64,000 nt of DNA, from contig NZ_LT608328.1 in assembly GCF_900095795.1 (NCBI RefSeq), forward strand, positions 1,357,001-1,421,000. The letters run 5' to 3'. This document shows positions 7,952-15,929 of this stretch, piece by piece. Each line of letters opens with the position of its first letter. The stretch's first letter is position 1. This DNA comes from Petrimonas mucosa. Its GTDB lineage: Bacteria; Bacteroidota; Bacteroidia; Bacteroidales; Dysgonomonadaceae. The translations under genes and the position numbers were made by a program. The notes beneath the pieces are model-generated. The model made no database searches. It saw only the letters and a program-made list of their open reading frames with translations, and was not told the DNA's origin.

Positions 7952-8866
7952 ATGAAGAAGAGTCTATTGATTTTTTTGATACTGGGCATACTCACAGTAA
8001 TTGATGCCCGTTCGCAGGATACGATCAGGGTGCTGGCAATCGGGAACAGTTTCTCCGCGGATGCGGTTGAAAACCATCTGTATGAATTGGGACGGCAGGA
8101 AGGGGTCACCTTCATTATCGGCAACCTCTACATCGGTGGCTGTTCACTGCAGAGGCATTGGCAAAACGCACAGGACGACAAGCCCGATTACGAGTACCGT
8201 AAGATCAATGCCACGGGCAAGCTGAGAGTGACCAAGCAGGCCACCCTGATGAAGGGAATAACCGACGAGAGGTGGGATTATGTCACCTTTCAGCAGAACA
8301 GCCCCAATTCCGGTTTTCTGGACACCTATTTCCCCTACCTCGACCAGTTGACAGCCTATGTAAGGGAACACACTACAAATCCCGGGGTGAAGCTTGTCTT
8401 CCATCAGACCTGGGCCTATGCCTGGGATTCGGACCATGCCGATTTTCCACGATATAACCGCGACCAGAAGCTGATGTACCGTTCTATCATCAAGGCATCC
8501 ACTAAAGCTGCAGCCAAGGCTGGAATCCGCTATATCATCCCTTCGGGTACGGCGATACAAAACGGACGCTCCAGTTTTATCGGCGACCGTTTTTGTCGTG
8601 ACGGATACCACCTGAAACTTGACCTGGGGCGCTATACTGCCGCATCTACCTGGTTCGAGTTCCTGACCGGGAGAACGGTTATCGGAAATGGATATGCACC
8701 GGCAACCTTGACTCCCCTGGAGGTGATAACGGTTCAACGCGCGGCTCATGAGGCTGTGGCAAGACCATTCGAGGTGACAACGATCCGGTTGTCGGACAGG
8801 AGATGGTCAAGTCCCAGCCCCACTTTTGCAGAGGACTTTCCAACCTGGCTACGGAGCAATCCCTGA
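7952..8866 (+). CDS. DUF4886 exported SGNH-like hydrolase
   Basis: The 304-residue protein has a Sec signal peptide (MKKSLLIFLILGILTVIDARSQ). The ATG at 7952 is preferred to one at 7919 inside the upstream gene because it places the signal peptide at the very N-terminus. The block IRVLAIGNSFSADAVENHL carries the GNSFS form of the GDS block, typical of DUF4886 proteins in the SGNH hydrolase superfamily. A late GDRFCRDGYHL supplies the Asp-x-x-His pair. An esterase that removes acyl groups from glycans is plausible but unproven. It ends one base before the convergent DUF438 gene, with no obvious terminator between them. Confidence 0.78.
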   Translation: MKKSLLIFLILGILTVIDARSQDTIRVLAIGNSFSADAVENHLYELGRQEGVTFIIGNLYIGGCSLQRHWQNAQDDKPDYEYRKINATGKLRVTKQATLMKGITDERWDYVTFQQNSPNSGFLDTYFPYLDQLTAYVREHTTNPGVKLVFHQTWAYAWDSDHADFPRYNRDQKLMYRSIIKASTKAAAKAGIRYIIPSGTAIQNGRSSFIGDRFCRDGYHLKLDLGRYTAASTWFEFLTGRTVIGNGYAPATLTPLEVITVQRAAHEAVARPFEVTTIRLSDRRWSSPSPTFAEDFPTWLRSNP

Positions 8867-8867
8867 T

Positions 8868-10103
8868 TCAGTGCTGTTCATAGGATAGCAGACGTTTATC
8901 ACCTTCCAGCCTGCGCAGCTGTGTGATATCCTGGGTTACCTCCACCACGCCGAGGTACTCACCCTCTTTTCCCCTGACAGCCGAATATTCGATATGGATG
9001 AACCGACCCTTGAAGTTCGACATCCAGAAAATGGCCCTGTTCTCTTTCCCGCTTTTGAAATCGGCAAGTATCTGTTCCACCACGTGCACGCTTCCGGGAG
9101 GGTGGCACATCCGTACGTCGCGTCCGATAACGGAGCGGTTCCGTTCGAAAACCCTGTTGGGGCTATGTGAAAAGAAGCGCACCCTGTCGTTCTTGTCTAC
9201 AAAGGTAATGTCGATGGGAAGATGCAGGAAGAGGGCCTCCAGTTCGGCAAGATCAAACGCGCCGGAGGTGAGTCGTATCGCGTCGGCGGTAATGTATTCC
9301 GGCTTCTTTGCGCTTACACCTGCCGGCTGCCACTCATCTTCAGGATCAAAGAGACAGTATCCGAATTCGGGAGTCTCCTGGTATATCTTATACCACTCCT
9401 CGTCGGTCAGCGTATCCATGGCCATCGGCAAAAGGATCTCCTCCTCCTTCATGATCATCCCCTCCACCATTTCAACGGCGGGTGCCAGTACGTGCTCGAT
9501 TGTCGATCTCATCTCTTCAACGGATGTGAGTGGTGAACCCAACGCTGCAAAGGCTTTTTTCAACAGTTCCCTGGTTTCGTCATGCTTGCCCCACATCACC
9601 TTGGGAGGCCCCGTGATAAGATGTTTTTCCAGAAAGGGGAAAAGCAGATACTCTTTCCGTTTATAGTGCTTGTCCACATCTGATAGATGGTTGAAGAGCG
9701 TGCGGAGCTGGAGTATATATCCTGGCAGCTGTCTGTCGTTGATATTGTTAACATCGTTGAACAATGCAGCGATCTTGAGCAGCTCGTCTTTCAATGCCCG
9801 GTTCTCTTTCTTGAAGGTATCCACCGGATGGCCCGCCGGTACCGGTCGCGCACCGCCCAGATCGATCGAGCCATCGAGCACGGCTGTATGTAAATCGCAG
9901 AAATCGAGGAGCTCTTCTTCAGTAAGCGCATTACTGCTGATGAGTTCCTGTTCCACCTCCACCACTTCGTTGTATGGAATATTGCGGAGCACTTCAATGA
10001 GCCGCTGCCGCAGGACTTCGGGATTCTCCCCTTCGTGTAGACGGAGAAGAAGATGCCGCAGCAGCTCCTTGCGCTGCGACGAGTTGTTGATCAGTTCGCT
10101 CAT
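8868..10103 (-). CDS. DUF438 protein with hemerythrin-like and PAS domains
   Basis: This 411-residue cytoplasmic protein has three parts. The N-terminal DUF438 segment covers about residues 1-85. The middle hemerythrin/HHE helical bundle (about 110-240) contains LFNHLSDVDKHYKRKEYLLFP, GKHDETR and MKEEEILLP, with the His and Glu residues expected for a di-iron site. The C-terminal PAS domain (about 290-400) includes ITFVDKNDRVRFFS and GRDVRMCHPP. Such proteins are thought to sense or handle oxygen or nitric oxide. It lies 3 bases after the cupin gene and downstream of hcp, so a role in nitrosative stress is likely but inferred. Confidence 0.85.
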   Translation of the reverse strand: MSELINNSSQRKELLRHLLLRLHEGENPEVLRQRLIEVLRNIPYNEVVEVEQELISSNALTEEELLDFCDLHTAVLDGSIDLGGARPVPAGHPVDTFKKENRALKDELLKIAALFNDVNNINDRQLPGYILQLRTLFNHLSDVDKHYKRKEYLLFPFLEKHLITGPPKVMWGKHDETRELLKKAFAALGSPLTSVEEMRSTIEHVLAPAVEMVEGMIMKEEEILLPMAMDTLTDEEWYKIYQETPEFGYCLFDPEDEWQPAGVSAKKPEYITADAIRLTSGAFDLAELEALFLHLPIDITFVDKNDRVRFFSHSPNRVFERNRSVIGRDVRMCHPPGSVHVVEQILADFKSGKENRAIFWMSNFKGRFIHIEYSAVRGKEGEYLGVVEVTQDITQLRRLEGDKRLLSYEQH

Positions 10104-10106
10104 GGG

Positions 10107-10433
10107 TTATTGTTTTATCATTGTAAGTATCATTTTAAACGGCTCAATGGCATGCAGCGCATGGGGATGACCGGCAGGCATGATGATGCATTCCCCCTTC
10201 TTCAGGTGGTAGGGGGTACCGGAGATCCTGATCTCCGCTTCACCGTCGATCAGGTGCACCATTGCATCGAAGGGAGATGTATGTTCCGTCAATCCCTGAT
10301 CCTTGTCGAATGAGAAGAGGGTAACATTTCCCGATTGCTTCTTGATGACTTGTTTGCTGATGACTCCACCGGAGGAGTACTCAATCGAATTCTCCATCGA
10401 GAAAATTGTTGCAGGTTCAAAAAAAGTTGCCAT
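10107..10433 (-). CDS. Small cupin-domain protein
   Basis: This is a single-domain cupin of 108 residues. The first cupin motif region contains HTSPFDAMVHLIDGEAEI and the second contains LKKGECIIMPAGHPHALHAI. Several His residues could hold a metal. It sits between hcp (11 bases upstream) and the DUF438 gene (3 bases downstream), so the three form one operon. In anaerobes such small cupins often accompany hcp. A metal- or radical-linked protective role is possible, but the sequence gives no substrate. Confidence 0.8.
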   Translation of the reverse strand: MATFFEPATIFSMENSIEYSSGGVISKQVIKKQSGNVTLFSFDKDQGLTEHTSPFDAMVHLIDGEAEIRISGTPYHLKKGECIIMPAGHPHALHAIEPFKMILTMIKQ

Positions 10434-10444
10434 GATTGTCTTAT

Positions 10445-12118
10445 TTAAATGGTTGATAATTGTAACAGTTCCATATCTTCGTCTACTGACGTGATTCCAG
10501 ATAATCCGAAATTGTTTACCAGTACGTTCACCACGTTGGGAGAGAGGAATGCCGGCAGGGTAGGACCCAGGTGGATATTCTTTACCCCCAGATGGAGCAG
10601 GGCCAGCAGCACGATCACCGCTTTCTGTTCGTACCAGGCAATGTTGTAGGCAATGGGCAAATCATTCACATCATCCAGCCCCAGTGCCTCCTTCAGGGTG
10701 AGTGCGATCTTTACAAGTGAATAGCTGTCGTTGCACTGACCGGCATCCAGGATGCGGGGTATGCCGTTGATCTCGCCCAACGGCAGTTTGTTGTACCGGT
10801 ACTTGGCACACCCTGCGGTCAGGATAACCGTATCCTGAGGTAACTTCTGCGCAAACTCGGTATAGTAGTTCCTGCCGGTCATTCTTCCGTCGCAACCGCC
10901 CATTACGATAAATTTGCGGATGTCGCCCGATTTCAATGCCGCAATCACCTTGTCGGCAAGGGCAATGACCTGATGATGTGCAAATCCTCCGACGATTTCG
11001 CCCGACTCTATCGCTTTGGGAGGCGCGCACTTTTTAGCATGTTCTATCAAGGCTGTAAAATCCTTGGGCTTTCCATCTTTCCGGTCACCAATATGTTTAA
11101 ACCCTTCGAATCCCGATGCTCCGGTGGTGTAGACCCTGTCGGTATAGGTGGCCGACTTCCGGGGAGGTACGATACAGTTGGTAGTGAACAGGATGACGCC
11201 GTTGAAATTCTCAAAGTCTTCGGTCTGATGCCACCATGAGCTGCCGTAATTTCCCACGAAGTGGCTATATTTCTTGAATGCCGGGTAGTAGTTGGCAGGA
11301 AGCATTTCACTATGTGTATAGAGATCCACTCCTGTCCCCTCGGTCTGTTTCAGCAACTCCTCCATATCCTTCAAATCGTGGCCGCTGATAAGGATTCCCG
11401 GATTGTTGCGCACGCCGAGGTTGACCCTGGTGATCTCCGGATTCCCGTAGCTCGTCGTGTTTGCCCTGTCGAGCAATGCCATCACCTGCACACCATATTT
11501 TCCGGTTTCAAGTACCCATGCGGTGAGCTCCTCAGCCGTCAGTGAATTGTCTGTGGTGGCGACCAGCGCACGCTGCATGAATGCGTATATCTCCTCTTCT
11601 TCATATCCCAGGTTATAGGCATGTTCGGCATAAGCCGCCATCCCTTTCAGTCCGTAAATGATGAGTTCGCGCAGAGAACGGATATCCTCGTCTTCGGTGT
11701 TCAGTACGCCAACCTCAAACGCTTTCTGGCTTATCTCCGCTTCGGTCTCCCCGCTCCAGCATGCACCATCGAAAACGATCCCCTCAATGTCGCCGCCAGC
11801 ATTTTCCAGCCTTTCCCTTGCCGCGTTCCGCATCTCAAAAGCCATCAGCAGACGCGTGACAAACCTGTTTTTGTCGAAATTGGCATTTGTAATGGTCATA
11901 AAGAGGCTATCGGTAATAAACCTGTTGATTTGTGGAATCTCGATTCCATATTTCCGCAACGAGACAGTGACGTGTGAGATCCCTTTGCACAGGAAGAGCA
12001 GCAGATCCTGAAGGTTGGCTACATCTGCACTCTTCCCGCAGACTCCCCTGACGGTGCAGCCTTCATTCTTGGCCGCTTCCTGGCATTGAAAGCAAAACAT
12101 TTTATCCATATTATTCAT
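10445..12118 (-). CDS. hcp: Hydroxylamine reductase / hybrid-cluster protein
   Basis: Hcp is a cytoplasmic Fe-S protein that reduces hydroxylamine in vitro and acts against nitric oxide in vivo. At 557 residues it has normal length. The N-terminal cluster motif is C9-x2-C12-x8-C21-x5-C27, the spacing of class I proteins from strict anaerobes that hold a [4Fe-4S] cluster. Hybrid-cluster ligand regions are visible as [44 protein letters not shown] and [12 protein letters not shown]. It is the first gene of an operon with the cupin and DUF438 genes. A dyad operator lies upstream, and the divergent Crp/Fnr gene is its likely regulator. Confidence 0.95.
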   Translation of the reverse strand: MNNMDKMFCFQCQEAAKNEGCTVRGVCGKSADVANLQDLLLFLCKGISHVTVSLRKYGIEIPQINRFITDSLFMTITNANFDKNRFVTRLLMAFEMRNAARERLENAGGDIEGIVFDGACWSGETEAEISQKAFEVGVLNTEDEDIRSLRELIIYGLKGMAAYAEHAYNLGYEEEEIYAFMQRALVATTDNSLTAEELTAWVLETGKYGVQVMALLDRANTTSYGNPEITRVNLGVRNNPGILISGHDLKDMEELLKQTEGTGVDLYTHSEMLPANYYPAFKKYSHFVGNYGSSWWHQTEDFENFNGVILFTTNCIVPPRKSATYTDRVYTTGASGFEGFKHIGDRKDGKPKDFTALIEHAKKCAPPKAIESGEIVGGFAHHQVIALADKVIAALKSGDIRKFIVMGGCDGRMTGRNYYTEFAQKLPQDTVILTAGCAKYRYNKLPLGEINGIPRILDAGQCNDSYSLVKIALTLKEALGLDDVNDLPIAYNIAWYEQKAVIVLLALLHLGVKNIHLGPTLPAFLSPNVVNVLVNNFGLSGITSVDEDMELLQLSTI

Positions 12119-12145
12119 TTTCTTGACTGTTGATGTTTAGTTCTA

Positions 12146-12153
12146 CAAAGATA
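12146..12153 (-). promoter_or_regulatory. -7 box of the hcp promoter
   Basis: On the minus strand this reads TATCTTTG, an exact TAnnTTTG box, 28 bases upstream of the hcp start codon. No TTTG -33 box exists at the expected distance; that position is covered by the dyad at 12174-12191. This is the layout expected of an activator-dependent promoter. Confidence 0.65.
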
Positions 12154-12173
12154 TCCTGAAGGATCATGAACTT

Positions 12174-12191
12174 CTGTAACCCAGGTTACAG
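12174..12191 (+). promoter_or_regulatory. Crp/Fnr-type dyad operator between hcp and its regulator
   Basis: The sequence CTGTAACC-CA-GGTTACAG is an inverted repeat with 8-base arms around a 2-base centre. That is the size and symmetry of Crp/Fnr-family sites. Its centre lies about 41-43 bases upstream of the start predicted from the hcp -7 box, the classical class II activator position. Binding by the adjacent regulator is inferred. Confidence 0.75.
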
Positions 12192-12254
12192 TCGGATTTT
12201 TTAAGTAATTTTAATGTTTCGACGCCCCTACTTCGACTCCCACCCTTTGATAAT

Positions 12255-12286
12255 TTTGATTATCTGTGAGAGTTTAATTACTTTTG
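12255..12286 (+). promoter_or_regulatory. Promoter of the Crp/Fnr regulator gene
   Basis: TTTG (12255-12258), 20 bases, then TACTTTTG (12279-12286) match the Bacteroidota consensus exactly. The start codon follows 20 bases later, so the leader is very short. Confidence 0.7.
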
Positions 12287-12305
12287 CTTCCAAAACGAAG
12301 CTGAG

Positions 12306-12968
12306 ATGCAGAACACGGCGCTATCGGACTGTCCGTTGTTTTCGGGTATGGACGAGGAGTCACTCGACCAGTTCATATCCGGTACGGTGTCTGAGGTGAG
12401 AACTTTCCAGAAAGGAGAATATGTAGTCAGACAGGGTGACAACATCTCGTTTTTATACCTGTTGACAGAGGGTATTGTACGTACCGGGATGATTACGGCA
12501 GAGGGCAATCTGGTTGAGATTGAGTTTATTGAAGCTGTCCGTCCGTTGGCCTCCGCATTTCTCTTTTCCGATCATCACAGGTTCCCCGTAGATGTCATTG
12601 CCATGGAGAAGAGCGTTGTCTTTTTAATCCCGAAATCGCTCCTTCTGAAAGAGATGATGTTGAATGAAACGTTGTTGAGAAACTTTCTGAGGCTGAATTC
12701 CAATATGACCGTGTTCCTGTCGGGAAAGCTCAAGATGCTCTCGATCAAGAGCCTTCGGGCAAAGCTCTCGTTGTATATCCTGGAAAACACCTCCTACGAA
12801 AAGAATAGTTTCATGCTGAAGCGGACCCAGACACAACTGGCCGAGTATTTTGGCGTTCAACGTCCGTCGCTCGCACGAACGATCGGAGAGATGATCAACG
12901 AAGGTGTCATCTCTCTATACAAAAGAGAATTGAAAGTATTAAACCGGGAAAAATTAGAGCGTTATTGA
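12306..12968 (+). CDS. hcpR: Crp/Fnr-family regulator, probable HcpR
   Basis: The 220-residue protein has an N-terminal cyclic-nucleotide-binding-like beta barrel (about 10-125, FQKGEYVVRQGDNISFLYLL). A dimer helix follows, then a C-terminal winged helix (about 150-218) with the recognition segment QTQLAEYFGVQRPSLARTI. It lacks the N-terminal cysteine cluster of oxygen-sensing Fnr. It is divergent from hcp with a Crp/Fnr-type dyad between them. In Bacteroidota the HcpR branch activates hcp in response to nitric oxide, probably through heme. The symbol is therefore given on context plus family; other Crp/Fnr roles are not excluded. Confidence 0.8.
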   Translation: MQNTALSDCPLFSGMDEESLDQFISGTVSEVRTFQKGEYVVRQGDNISFLYLLTEGIVRTGMITAEGNLVEIEFIEAVRPLASAFLFSDHHRFPVDVIAMEKSVVFLIPKSLLLKEMMLNETLLRNFLRLNSNMTVFLSGKLKMLSIKSLRAKLSLYILENTSYEKNSFMLKRTQTQLAEYFGVQRPSLARTIGEMINEGVISLYKRELKVLNREKLERY

Positions 12969-13071
12969 ACCATTTTTACCCACTGAAATGGGATTAGATT
13001 TGAAATAATCCGCTATATTTGTAAAGTTTAAAGAAAAAAGTTATTCTTAATAAATTTTATATCTAAAAGTC

Positions 13072-14385
13072 ATGAGCAATCAATTAACAAGAAGAAAGTT
13101 TTTGAAGACAGCTGCTATCGGTGCTGTTGGCGTTGCTGTTTTTCCGCAGTTCGTAGCATCTTGCCAGAGCAATAAGAAATCCGATGGAATCATCCGTTTG
13201 GGTTTTATCGGTTTGGGACAACAGGCCATGTATCTGTTGAACGGATTCATGGGTATGGCGGATGTGGAGGTCGTTGCCGGCTGCGACGTGTACGGTATCA
13301 AAAGGGAGCGTTTTCTGAGAAGGGTGAACGATTACTATACCCAACAGGAGAAAAGAGTATCTGTCGAGGTGTACGAAAACTACAAGGATCTGATCGCACG
13401 CGATGATATCGATGCGGTTGTGATCGCTACTCCCGACCATTGGCACGCATTTATCGCCATAGCAGCCTGCAATGCCAAGAAAAACGTCTATCTTGAAAAA
13501 CCGTTGACATTCACCATCAGGGAAGGTCAGGAACTGGTAAAGGCGGTCCGGAAAAACAAGGTGATTCTTGCAGTAGGCAGCCAGCAACGTTCCGATCCCA
13601 ACTTCCAGCATGCCGTTAAAATGGTACAGGAGGGAAAAATCGGCAAGATAGAGAAGGTCAACGCTTATGTAGGTGCACCTCCCACACCGTACGACCTCCC
13701 GGAAGAACCTGTTCCGGCAGACCTGAACTGGCCGCTGTGGTTAGGTCCTTCTGAGTATGTACACTACAACTCTCAATTGAACCCGCCCATTTCTCTCGAT
13801 CCGGAACAAAAAGAGCAGTTCTGGGGTGCATGGCGCTGGTATAAGGAGCTGGGTGGAGGATTCACCACCGACTGGGGTGCACACATGTTCGATATTGCTC
13901 AATGGGGACTGGGCATGGATAATAGTGGTCCGGTGGAGATTATTCCCGCAGGATATGAAGATACGAAGTTCCTTACCTTCAAATATGCCAATGGCGTCGT
14001 GATGACGGAAGAGCCGTTCGACGAAAAGCAGACCAAGGGAGTGAAATTCTGGGGAGACAAGGGCTGGATCGAGGTTTCGAGAGGCCATTTCCTGGCTTCC
14101 GACGACAGTCTGCTGCCACCCAAGGTTGAAGCAACTGAAGGAGCTTACGAAACGAAAGTTCCTCACCTTGCCAATTTCATACAGGCTGTAAAGACGAAAA
14201 CCGATCCGGTTGTACCGGTTGAAATCGGTCACCGCACCTGCACGGTCTGTACACTCGGAAACATTGCATACGACCTGATGCGCCCGATAAAATGGGATCC
14301 GGCAGCAGAGAAGTTTGTAGATGATCCGGAAGCCGAGAAGAACAGGCTGTTCAATAAAACCTATACCGAAGGGTATAAGCTTTAA
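13072..14385 (+). CDS. Tat-exported Gfo/Idh/MocA oxidoreductase, tandem copy A
   Basis: A 437-residue protein with a twin-arginine signal (LTRRKFLKTAAIGAVGVAVF) followed by a lipobox-like VASC, so probably a Tat-exported lipoprotein. The Rossmann motif is RLGFIGLGQQ. ATPDHWHAFIA and VYLEKPLTF (EKP) are intact, and GGGFTTDWGAHMFDIAQWGL is the substrate-side segment. It is closely related along its whole length to the next gene, and the first 30 nucleotides are nearly identical, so this is a tandem duplication. The substrate is unknown; sugar or inositol-type chemistry in the periplasm is likely. A strong terminator separates it from copy B, so the two can be expressed independently. Confidence 0.85.
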   Translation: MSNQLTRRKFLKTAAIGAVGVAVFPQFVASCQSNKKSDGIIRLGFIGLGQQAMYLLNGFMGMADVEVVAGCDVYGIKRERFLRRVNDYYTQQEKRVSVEVYENYKDLIARDDIDAVVIATPDHWHAFIAIAACNAKKNVYLEKPLTFTIREGQELVKAVRKNKVILAVGSQQRSDPNFQHAVKMVQEGKIGKIEKVNAYVGAPPTPYDLPEEPVPADLNWPLWLGPSEYVHYNSQLNPPISLDPEQKEQFWGAWRWYKELGGGFTTDWGAHMFDIAQWGLGMDNSGPVEIIPAGYEDTKFLTFKYANGVVMTEEPFDEKQTKGVKFWGDKGWIEVSRGHFLASDDSLLPPKVEATEGAYETKVPHLANFIQAVKTKTDPVVPVEIGHRTCTVCTLGNIAYDLMRPIKWDPAAEKFVDDPEAEKNRLFNKTYTEGYKL

Positions 14386-14397
14386 AAAGATTCATAC

Positions 14398-14435
14398 AGT
14401 GAGGGTACTCCTGAACGGATACCCTCACTCTTTTT
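14398..14435 (+). terminator. Terminator between the tandem oxidoreductases
   Basis: A 10-base stem, AGTGAGGGTA (14398-14407) with TACCCTCACT (14420-14429), is followed by C and five T residues. Confidence 0.85.
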
Positions 14436-14516
14436 CTGCCGACCTCCTGTGTGGCGCACCAGCATCTAATGTAACTAAATCTATAGGTGTAAGTTCAATT
14501 TTTTAATCTAACAATC

Positions 14517-15839
14517 ATGAACAATCAATTAACAAGAAGAAAGTTTATCCGGACAGCGGCCGTTGGCGCGGTTGGTGCAACTGTATTTCCTCAGTTTCTG
14601 GCTTCCTGCAGTTCAAGCAAGAAGGGAAAAGGTGATAAAGATACCGATACCGTCCGTTTGGGATTTATCGGTTTAGGTCAGCAGGGAATAGGATTGCTGG
14701 GTGCCTTCCTCTCTATTCCGGGAGTGGAGGTATTGGCCGGAAGTGATGTGTACGGTATCAAGCGGGAGCGTTTTTTAAGACGAGTAAATAGTCATTATGC
14801 TTCGCAGCAGAGATCGGTAGCCGTAGAGGTTTATGAAAACTACAAAGATCTGCTGGCCCGGGAAGATATTGATGCCGTTGTGATAGCAACGCCCGACCAT
14901 TGGCATGCGTTTATTGCTATTGATGCTTGCAAGGCAAAAAAACATATCTATCTGGAAAAACCGCTTACCTTCACCATCAAGGAGGGTCAGGCACTGGTAA
15001 AGGCGGTTCGTGACAATGGTGTGATTCTTGGGGTAGGTAGCCAGCAACGTTCTGATCCCAACTTCCAGCACGCCGTAAAAATGGTCCAGGAAGGACGGAT
15101 TGGCAAGATTGAAAAGGTAAATGCATACGTCGGGCCAGGTCCGCATCCCTACGACTTGCCGGAGGAGCCTGTGCCGGCCGATCTGAACTGGGAAATGTGG
15201 CTGGGCCCGCTGGAGTATTTTCACTACAACTCCCGGTTGAATCCTCCCATTTCGCTCGATCCGGAAGAGAATGAGACCTACTGGGCCGAATGGCGCTACA
15301 ACAAGGGACTGGGCGGCGGATTCACCACCGACTGGGGTGCCCACAATTTTGATATTGCTCAATGGGGCATAGGAATGGATAAGAGTGGTCCGGTTGAAAT
15401 CATTCCGGCCGGATATGAAGGTACGGAGTTCCTGACCTTCAAATACGACAATGGGGTGGTTGTGACCAACGAGCCATTTAATGAGCAGAAGACATTGGGA
15501 ATCAAATTTTGGGGAGATAAAGGCTGGATAGAGGTTTCGAGAGAGTTCTACCATGCATCCGACGAGAGTTTGATGCCTCCAAAGGTTGAGGAGCAGGAGG
15601 GAAGATACGAAACGAGAGTTCCTCACAACCAGAATTTCATCGATGCGGTGAGGTCGAATGTCGACCCCATTGTTCCGGTGGAGATAGGACACAGCACCTG
15701 TACTACCTGTAACCTCGGAAATATCGCTATCGAACTGAAGCGCCCGCTCAAATGGAATCCGGCAACCCAGACATTTGTAGATGACCCTGAGGCGACCAAG
15801 TACCTCACGAAAACCTATAGCGAGGGATTCTCGATCTGA
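14517..15839 (+). CDS. Tat-exported Gfo/Idh/MocA oxidoreductase, tandem copy B
   Basis: A 440-residue paralogue of the preceding gene. It has the same twin-arginine start (LTRRKFIRTAAVGAVGATVF), a lipobox-like LASC, the Rossmann motif RLGFIGLGQQ, ATPDHWHAFIA, IYLEKPLTF and GGGFTTDWGAHNFDIAQWGI. Differences are concentrated near the linker after the signal peptide (SSSKKGKGDKDTD) and in surface stretches. The catalytic EKP and the WGAH segment are unchanged, so both copies are probably active. A separate promoter is likely because a terminator lies between the genes, but I could not find an exact consensus promoter here. Function beyond the family is unknown. Confidence 0.85.
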   Translation: MNNQLTRRKFIRTAAVGAVGATVFPQFLASCSSSKKGKGDKDTDTVRLGFIGLGQQGIGLLGAFLSIPGVEVLAGSDVYGIKRERFLRRVNSHYASQQRSVAVEVYENYKDLLAREDIDAVVIATPDHWHAFIAIDACKAKKHIYLEKPLTFTIKEGQALVKAVRDNGVILGVGSQQRSDPNFQHAVKMVQEGRIGKIEKVNAYVGPGPHPYDLPEEPVPADLNWEMWLGPLEYFHYNSRLNPPISLDPEENETYWAEWRYNKGLGGGFTTDWGAHNFDIAQWGIGMDKSGPVEIIPAGYEGTEFLTFKYDNGVVVTNEPFNEQKTLGIKFWGDKGWIEVSREFYHASDESLMPPKVEEQEGRYETRVPHNQNFIDAVRSNVDPIVPVEIGHSTCTTCNLGNIAIELKRPLKWNPATQTFVDDPEATKYLTKTYSEGFSI

Positions 15840-15867
15840 TAGCGGGAGAGTCTTTAAGAGATGGAAT

Positions 15868-15901
15868 GACCCCCAAAAGTAAGGCAAAACTTTTGGGGGT
15901 C
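15868..15901. terminator. Bidirectional terminator between copy B and aspS
   Basis: A perfect 13-base inverted repeat pairs GACCCCCAAAAGT (15868-15880) with ACTTTTGGGGGTC (15889-15901), with an 8-base loop. It sits between two convergent genes. The A/T-rich inner part could serve as U-tract in either direction. Confidence 0.8.
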
Positions 15902-15929
15902 AACTATAATTGTTGCTATTGCTGCCGGG

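Noticed and set aside
14775-15887. Antisense frame of 370 codons opposite oxidoreductase copy B
   Set aside because: The sense strand encodes a clear Gfo/Idh/MocA protein; the long antisense frame is a by-product of its codon use.
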